A DNA stretch of 10,633 bases, taken from the NCBI GenBank assembly GCA_948745425.1, contig CAPZDM010000058.1, positions 1 to 10,633 on the forward strand, read 5' to 3'. The notes below the pieces were generated by a model. That model saw nothing but the letters and a program-made list of their open reading frames with translations, was not told the origin of the DNA and ran no database searches. Positions 6,896 through 10,633 of this stretch are shown here, piece after piece; the first letter of the stretch is position 1; every line of letters begins with the position of its first letter. Made by a program: the position numbers and the translations under genes. The stretch comes from an uncultured Clostridia bacterium. Its GTDB lineage: Bacteria; Bacillota; Clostridia; TANB77; CAG-508.

Positions 6896-7973
6896 TTTTA
6901 AATTGCTCCTTCATGTTATTTATGATTTCTGTTATAACTGGTGGGCTTACTGCATTTCCAGACTGCTTATATAATTGAGTATCACTAACATTATGTTTTT
7001 TTACATTATTTACAAACTTAGTATCAAACCCTTGTATTTTTAAATTCTCATATGGAGTTAATTTCCTTATTTTCAGAATATTGTCTTGTTCTATCAATAT
7101 TTTAGGACTATCAGATCTTGCTAATAATGTTGGTGATATTCCTTTAGGAGAATAAACTCTTCGTTGTCTTTCTAAGTCATTGTGAACTTCTCTAGGTAAA
7201 TCAAACTCTTTTAAGATTTTATTTTCTTTTTCTTGTTTTAATCTATTTTTATCTATGGAGTTTAAATATTTCCTAATTCTTATATTGTCTATGTAATATT
7301 TACTTTCTACCTCTTCTTCTAAAACATCTTGTATACATTTAGCCTGTTTGTTAAACTCTAATTTATTAAAAAAATTCATTGTGTTTAATCTATTTTTATT
7401 CGCCCATTTTTTTGTTTCATTTATTTTCTGATTTCTTTTGTCTGTCTCAAATTTTTCAGTATTATAATCTAATACACCTACTATATAAGTTCTTTCTCTT
7501 CCTTGTGGTAAACCTGCTTCATTTGAATTAATTATTGTAATATCAAAAGTATATCCACATTCAGAGATGTTTTTTATAATAGTTTTTATTGTATTCCCTT
7601 TATCATGGCTAATTAAATTTTTTACATTTTCTAGTAATATAAATTGGGGTTTTTTTAATTTTATTATTCTTATAATATCAAAGAATAATGTACCACGTAT
7701 ATCTTTAAATCCTTTCTGTCTTCCAGCTACAGAAAATGATTGACAAGGAAAACCTGCACATAATAAGTCATGTTCTGGAATATCTTTTTCGTTTATTTGT
7801 TTAATGTCTCCATGCATATTTTTTAGAGAAAAGTTACACCCATATGTTTCTATTGCAAATTTATCAATTTCTGAGGCAAATATTATTTCAAAATTAATAT
7901 TTGAGTCTTCTATACCTTTTTCGAATCCTCCTATTCCTGAGAAAAGTGAGACTACCTTTAGGTTTTTGTTCAT
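6888..7973 (-). CDS. DNA (cytosine-5-)-methyltransferase, first gene of the restriction-modification operon
   Basis: A second complete m5C methyltransferase, 361 aa. Motif I is VSLFSGIGGFEKG (8-20), motif IV GFPCQSFS with catalytic Cys77, motif VI ENV (115-117), motif VIII QGRER (157-161), then SPTLLARSDSPKI and LTPYENLKIQGF as motif IX, and motif X GNAV (339-342). The recognition region (about 170-275) is longer and more lysine-rich than in the downstream enzyme and has no obvious similarity to it. AGGAAGG lies 7 bases before the ATG. It is the first gene of the cluster methyltransferase, methyltransferase, endonuclease, so protective methylation would be made before the nuclease. No controller (C) protein or Vsr repair nuclease gene is present beside it. 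Two different m5C enzymes with one nuclease are known in systems with asymmetric sites (for example LlaJI, HgaI, Bpu10I) and in ScrFI. Confidence 0.95.
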   Translation of the reverse strand: MNKNLKVVSLFSGIGGFEKGIEDSNINFEIIFASEIDKFAIETYGCNFSLKNMHGDIKQINEKDIPEHDLLCAGFPCQSFSVAGRQKGFKDIRGTLFFDIIRIIKLKKPQFILLENVKNLISHDKGNTIKTIIKNISECGYTFDITIINSNEAGLPQGRERTYIVGVLDYNTEKFETDKRNQKINETKKWANKNRLNTMNFFNKLEFNKQAKCIQDVLEEEVESKYYIDNIRIRKYLNSIDKNRLKQEKENKILKEFDLPREVHNDLERQRRVYSPKGISPTLLARSDSPKILIEQDNILKIRKLTPYENLKIQGFDTKFVNNVKKHNVSDTQLYKQSGNAVSPPVITEIINNMKEQFKNE

Positions 7974-8026
7974 AAAAGCACCTTCCTATTTTTCCTTGTA
8001 TTCTGTTGTATTATTTTTATGAATTT

Positions 8027-8055
8027 ATATTAACACAAAAGTAGATAATTAACAA
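8027..8055 (-). promoter_or_regulatory. Candidate promoter of the restriction-modification operon
   Basis: On the minus strand TTGTTA (8050-8055) and TAATAT (8027-8032) are 17 bases apart. The spacing is ideal but both boxes match the consensus at only four of six positions. Transcription would begin near 8020, about 47 bases before the methyltransferase ATG. It is the best candidate in the gap, but the gap is so AT-rich that chance matches are easy. Confidence 0.35.
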
Positions 8056-8190
8056 GCCTATGAGTGTAAATCATTCTTATTAGGTTTACGAATGGATGGC
8101 AAAACATAATTACTATCCTATCATTTTAGCAACTGGTGAACAAACTGGTGATATCTCTTAGTATATATAATCCTATTCCTTTATAAAATA
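8056..8190. other. Intergenic stretch between the restriction-modification operon and the lipoprotein gene
   Basis: Together with the flanking promoter and terminator this fills the 311-base gap at 7974-8284. No full gene is seen. The one oddity is a plus-strand open stretch from 8084 to a TAG at 8159-8161 that reads VYEWMAKHNYYPIILATG and then EQTGDIS. It has protein-like composition but no ribosome binding site. It may be the 3' remnant of a lost gene or chance. The direct repeat ACTGGTGA occurs twice within it. Confidence 0.3.
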
Positions 8191-8224
8191 TAAATGAGCT
8201 AGCAAAATCTCGCCAGCTCATTTA
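8191..8224 (-). terminator. Stem-loop terminator downstream of the lipoprotein gene
   Basis: TAAATGAGCT (8191-8200) pairs with AGCTCATTTA (8215-8224), a 10-bp stem around a 14-base loop that can close further with a GC/GC pair. On the minus strand it is followed by TATTTTATAAAGG, a broken T-tract. It lies about 60 bases past the lipoprotein stop and before the restriction-modification promoter, so it separates the two transcription units. Confidence 0.6.
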
Positions 8225-8284
8225 TGGTTTCTATTGTTTTTAACTCTACAATAGAATAAAATCAATATTCAATTTTTATTTAGC

Positions 8285-9631
8285 TTAGTTATCTGCTTCT
8301 TGCTTAATTATTCCTTCTTTTAATTTAGTAAGAGTTGGCTCTGCTTCTATCCAGTTATCCAAGTTAACATTTAAGTAAGTATCAAGATCTATTCCCCTAT
8401 CCAAAACATCCTCATTGAATAAATATCTTTGAAAATTGCCATTGTTAAACTGACCTTGGTACATATAAGTATCCTTACCAAAAATCGTTAGTTCTCCCAT
8501 TGAAGCACATACTTCTATTTTTTGCTTGTCATTATAATAAATTAGTATTTCAATCTCAATATCATTTAGCTGAGAGTAATCAATTGGAATTTCTTTAATT
8601 TTTGCTTCTCCAGTTGTCCATATTCCATAACAAAAACCTTGAGAAACATCTAAATTTACTCTGCGTTTTACATTGTCAATAATATAAACATTATTGTTGT
8701 ATGCCTTAAAGTTTATATTATTAATTATTGCTGAGGAAAAATAAATCAATTGTTCGTCTAAGGATTTCAATGCTTTCTTTAGAAGTTCAAATCTTATACC
8801 ACTTTCATCTTCTATAATTGTGGGATAAACTAACTCATTATTATTATTAATATATCCTATACTTAAAAACGGATGGGATTCAATTGCTTCTTCTCTATCA
8901 AGGAATTCTTCAATATCTTTAGAAGAAATTTTTATGCGTTCTCCTATTTCCTCATCAAACCTTACACATACGGCTTCGCTGGTTTCTTGGTCATAGCAAA
9001 TAGAAAATCCCTCAAAAAAGTTTGAATAATTTCCTGCAACAGATACTGTGGTCAAAAGAATGCAATTTTGTGGAATTATATCTAATTTGATTTCCTTACT
9101 ATCCCCATCTGGGTATGTCATTATAATACTTCTGTAAGATTGATGTCCTGTTACTATGTAATCATCCTGCTTAAACATTGCATTAGAATACAATTCATCT
9201 TCATATGGAGACATATCATTAATTCTTTGCCCTTGATAGTATATATATATATATCCTGACAGGAGTTCATCATTCTCCTCTTTTTGGTTATAGATTCTTA
9301 CAATTTCATTAGACGGTTTATATCCTCTTAAAAATGCAATATATGCATTTTTAGAATCCCAATCAGGAACATCAGGCAAATTTTGAATCATTTCTTCGGT
9401 TAATTCTATTTGCCAGTCATACAAGTCTTCCTCTGTTTGTTCATTTTCTTCTTTACTGCATGCTTCCTCTGCCTCTTCATTTTCTTCCTTACTATATGCT
9501 TTCTCTACTGCATATATTCCTGTTTCATAAAGTTTAGAAGGCTGACTTTCTTCTACGTTTGCAACCCGAGAATCTTCGCACCCAGTAAGAGTTAATATAG
9601 CTATAACTAAACATAAAATTTTCTTCATCAT
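8285..9631 (-). CDS. Secreted lipoprotein of unknown function, 448 aa
   Basis: Begins MMKKILCLVIAILTLTGCEDS, a short basic start, a hydrophobic core and the lipobox LTGC. Cys18 would be lipidated and the protein anchored to the outer face of the cell membrane after signal peptidase II cleavage. Residues 19-70 form an acidic, low-complexity linker that includes two copies of a 12-residue unit (45-56 and 57-68). From about residue 71 on it looks like a globular extracellular domain, rich in aromatic, Asp and Glu residues, with no further membrane segment. I recognise no family and no enzymatic motif; sensory, binding or structural roles are all open. GGAGGA lies 9 bases before the first of two adjacent ATG codons, which favours the first. 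It is a single-gene unit with its own strong promoter (9759-9787) and downstream terminator (8191-8224). No frameshift is seen. Confidence 0.88.
   Translation of the reverse strand: MMKKILCLVIAILTLTGCEDSRVANVEESQPSKLYETGIYAVEKAYSKEENEEAEEACSKEENEQTEEDLYDWQIELTEEMIQNLPDVPDWDSKNAYIAFLRGYKPSNEIVRIYNQKEENDELLSGYIYIYYQGQRINDMSPYEDELYSNAMFKQDDYIVTGHQSYRSIIMTYPDGDSKEIKLDIIPQNCILLTTVSVAGNYSNFFEGFSICYDQETSEAVCVRFDEEIGERIKISSKDIEEFLDREEAIESHPFLSIGYINNNNELVYPTIIEDESGIRFELLKKALKSLDEQLIYFSSAIINNINFKAYNNNVYIIDNVKRRVNLDVSQGFCYGIWTTGEAKIKEIPIDYSQLNDIEIEILIYYNDKQKIEVCASMGELTIFGKDTYMYQGQFNNGNFQRYLFNEDVLDRGIDLDTYLNVNLDNWIEAEPTLTKLKEGIIKQEADN
9240..9254. repeat. (TA)n simple repeat inside the lipoprotein gene
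   Basis: A 15-base alternating TA run (7.5 units) encodes part of YIYIYY at residues 127-132. It is in frame here. Loss or gain of one unit would shift the reading frame early in a surface-protein gene. Confidence 0.7.
9428..9499 (-). repeat. 36-bp in-frame tandem duplication in the lipoprotein linker
   Basis: Two adjacent 36-bp units encode AYSKEENEEAEE (residues 45-56) and ACSKEENEQTEE (57-68). The proteins differ at three positions, and the DNA at a few more, so the duplication is not brand new. It lengthens the acidic linker between the membrane anchor and the folded part. Confidence 0.85.
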
Positions 9632-9752
9632 TGTTCCTTGTCCTCCTTTTTTCTTATTATTTGTTTAAATGATGAATTTTTTTAATATTGTTTTATATCC
9701 TCCTTTTTCTACAAATTATATTTTAAAGAATTCTTTCGGTTTAGCCGAATCT
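9632..9752 (-). promoter_or_regulatory. Long 5' leader of the lipoprotein mRNA with end hairpin and an extra Shine-Dalgarno
   Basis: From the predicted start site near 9752 to the ATG the leader is about 120 nt. A small hairpin, TTCGG/CCGAA (9735-9739 with 9745-9749, 5-nt loop), lies almost at the 5' end, where it could shield the mRNA from decay. A perfect GGAGGA at 9698-9703 has no usable start codon 5-12 bases after it, while the working GGAGGA at 9641-9646 serves the gene. I recognise no known riboswitch. Confidence 0.4.
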
Positions 9753-9758
9753 TGTAAT

Positions 9759-9787
9759 ATTATACTAAATTTCTATCTGAAAGTCAA
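9759..9787 (-). promoter_or_regulatory. Consensus sigma-A promoter of the lipoprotein gene
   Basis: On the minus strand TTGACT (9782-9787), a 17-base spacer and a perfect TATAAT (9759-9764). Only one of the twelve box positions departs from consensus, so strong constitutive transcription is expected unless repressed. Confidence 0.85.
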
Positions 9788-9894
9788 GTTATGTAAAGTT
9801 GCTGCCAGGGTAATTTGGTGGGTGTGCCAAATCCTGCATCTCTTTTGACCTTTTAAAGGTGTGTGGATGGCACTATCTACCACTTCAAATAACC
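9788..9894. other. GC-richer non-coding patch between the Uma2 and lipoprotein genes
   Basis: By hand count about 43% of these bases are G or C, clearly above the AT-rich DNA around it. No reading frame is visible. It contains ATTTGG/CCAAAT (9813-9818 with 9827-9832, 8-base loop) and the near-perfect palindrome ACCTTTTAAAGGT (9848-9860). Neither is followed by a T-run, so a terminator for the Uma2 gene is not evident. It could be a decayed mobile or repeat element or a structured 3' UTR. Confidence 0.4.
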
Positions 9895-9897
9895 TAA

Positions 9898-10464
9898 TTA
9901 TATATCTTTTAAGGAAATAGTACAATCTTTTAATATGTTTACTTTTATATCCTCTGTAATTTCATAAGTTTTTGGTAATGTATAGATATTCTTTTCATTT
10001 ATAATATATTGATATATAACTCCTACATCTTCATCTACAATCCAATACTCTTTTACTCCATAATATTGATATAGATTATATTTTACAAAAGTATCATGCT
10101 TTTTAGATGTTGGTGACAATACTTCAATTATTAAGTCTGGTGCACCTTGTATTCCCATGTTTTTAGTTATTTTGTTTTCATCACATACAACAAGAATATC
10201 TGGTTGTACTACATTATATTCCTTTTTTGGATTTTTCACACCTGATAAACATACATCTAATGGAGATACAAATGCTTGGCATTTTTTGCCCTTTAGATAA
10301 TTATGCAATTGTGCATAAATTTCTCCTACTATCTCTTGATGTAATGTTGTTGGAGAACTCATTAAATATAATTCTCCATTAATTAGTTCATATCTTTTTT
10401 CGTCTTCAAAATTTTGTAAATCTTCATAAGTATATTTTCTTTGTTGTAATGCTAAATTTTCCAT
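9898..10464 (-). CDS. Uma2-family putative endonuclease (DUF820, PD-(D/E)XK fold)
   Basis: About 188 aa. Family features are visible in order (numbered from this start): RYELINGELY (24-33), HQEIVGEIYAQLHNYL (42-57), VVQPDILVV, PDLIIEVLSPTSKKHD and YYGVKEYWIVD. The Asp of QPD, followed by the E-containing IIEVLSP block and a nearby lysine, fits the PD-(D/E)XK nuclease core assigned to Uma2. The biological role of this widespread family is not established. It is cytoplasmic, with no signal peptide. Two starts are possible. I chose the ATG at 10464 because AAGGAG stands 9 bases before it. The in-frame ATG at 10488 would add MKNKEKKN and has only the weaker AGGGGG 8 bases upstream. It is probably a single-gene unit behind a consensus promoter and is unlinked to the restriction-modification operon. 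Confidence 0.88.
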   Translation of the reverse strand: MENLALQQRKYTYEDLQNFEDEKRYELINGELYLMSSPTTLHQEIVGEIYAQLHNYLKGKKCQAFVSPLDVCLSGVKNPKKEYNVVQPDILVVCDENKITKNMGIQGAPDLIIEVLSPTSKKHDTFVKYNLYQYYGVKEYWIVDEDVGVIYQYIINEKNIYTLPKTYEITEDIKVNILKDCTISLKDI

Positions 10465-10534
10465 ATTCTTTTTCTCCTTATTTTTCATAAATTTAGCCCC
10501 CTTTAAAATATACTCCCTTTAATCTAATGATACT

Positions 10535-10563
10535 ATTATAGTGTTTATTATTCTATTTGTCAA
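10535..10563 (-). promoter_or_regulatory. Perfect-consensus sigma-A promoter of the Uma2 gene
   Basis: On the minus strand TTGACA (10558-10563), a 17-base spacer, then TATAAT (10535-10540), matching all twelve consensus positions. Transcription should start near 10528, leaving a leader of 40 or 64 nt depending on the ATG used. Confidence 0.88.
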
Positions 10564-10633
10564 ATATTTACTTTGAGCAGATAGTGTCAATTTTTTTCGG
10601 GGAAATTTGTTAAAAAATTTTATACCCTCAAAA

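Noticed and set aside
6888..7973. The two methyltransferases as a recent tandem duplication
   Set aside because: Only the catalytic motifs agree; the recognition regions differ in length and sequence, so they are old paralogues with different specificities.
7974..8284. Controller (C) protein or Vsr endonuclease gene for the restriction-modification system
   Set aside because: No helix-turn-helix-sized frame or Vsr-like frame is open on either strand in the gap.
9813..9832. Hairpin after the Uma2 gene as a factor-independent terminator
   Set aside because: Only a 6-bp stem and no T-run on either strand.
10585..10590. A second TTGACA upstream of the Uma2 promoter as a tandem promoter
   Set aside because: No acceptable -10 box lies 16-18 bases downstream; the position holds TATTTG, which overlaps the real -35 box.

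Overview
The window looks like a chromosomal segment of a low-GC, Gram-positive anaerobe, most likely class Clostridia (Bacillota). The reasons are very AT-rich DNA, GGAGG-type ribosome binding sites, consensus sigma-A promoters, a clostridial-type UvrA and a Gram-positive-style lipoprotein. No rRNA, tRNA or CRISPR array is visible. Species-level placement is not possible from the sequence alone. Every large gene lies on the minus strand, so transcription runs from right to left.

Reading in the direction of transcription, the right end (9898-10560) carries a Uma2-family putative nuclease behind a textbook promoter. A somewhat GC-richer intergenic patch follows. Next comes a secreted lipoprotein of unknown function (8285-9631) with its own consensus promoter, a leader of about 120 nt and a downstream stem-loop terminator. 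The centre (4364-7973) is a compact type II restriction-modification module: two different DNA cytosine-5 methyltransferases whose genes overlap by 8 bp, then, 9 bp later, a 523-residue protein that is very probably the cognate restriction endonuclease. An alpha/beta hydrolase gene begins 19 bp after it and may be read from the same transcript. uvrA, with its own promoter, follows (416-3244).

The left end (1-415) has no large gene but is rich in structure. It holds two palindromic elements, a 29-codon asparagine-rich micro-ORF on the plus strand with an excellent ribosome binding site, and a factor-independent terminator. Eight bases beyond that terminator is what I read as the 5' end of a bacterial group II intron, probably class IIC, the class that targets terminators. 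The rest of the intron lies outside the window.

The most interesting content is the restriction-modification module, where two m5C methyltransferases serve one endonuclease of a family I cannot name (suggesting an asymmetric or otherwise two-enzyme recognition site), and the truncated group IIC-like intron. I see no convincing wholly new defence system. Most other findings are small-scale: the micro-ORF, hairpin repeats that share a TGTAGGG edge, and simple repeats within the lipoprotein gene.
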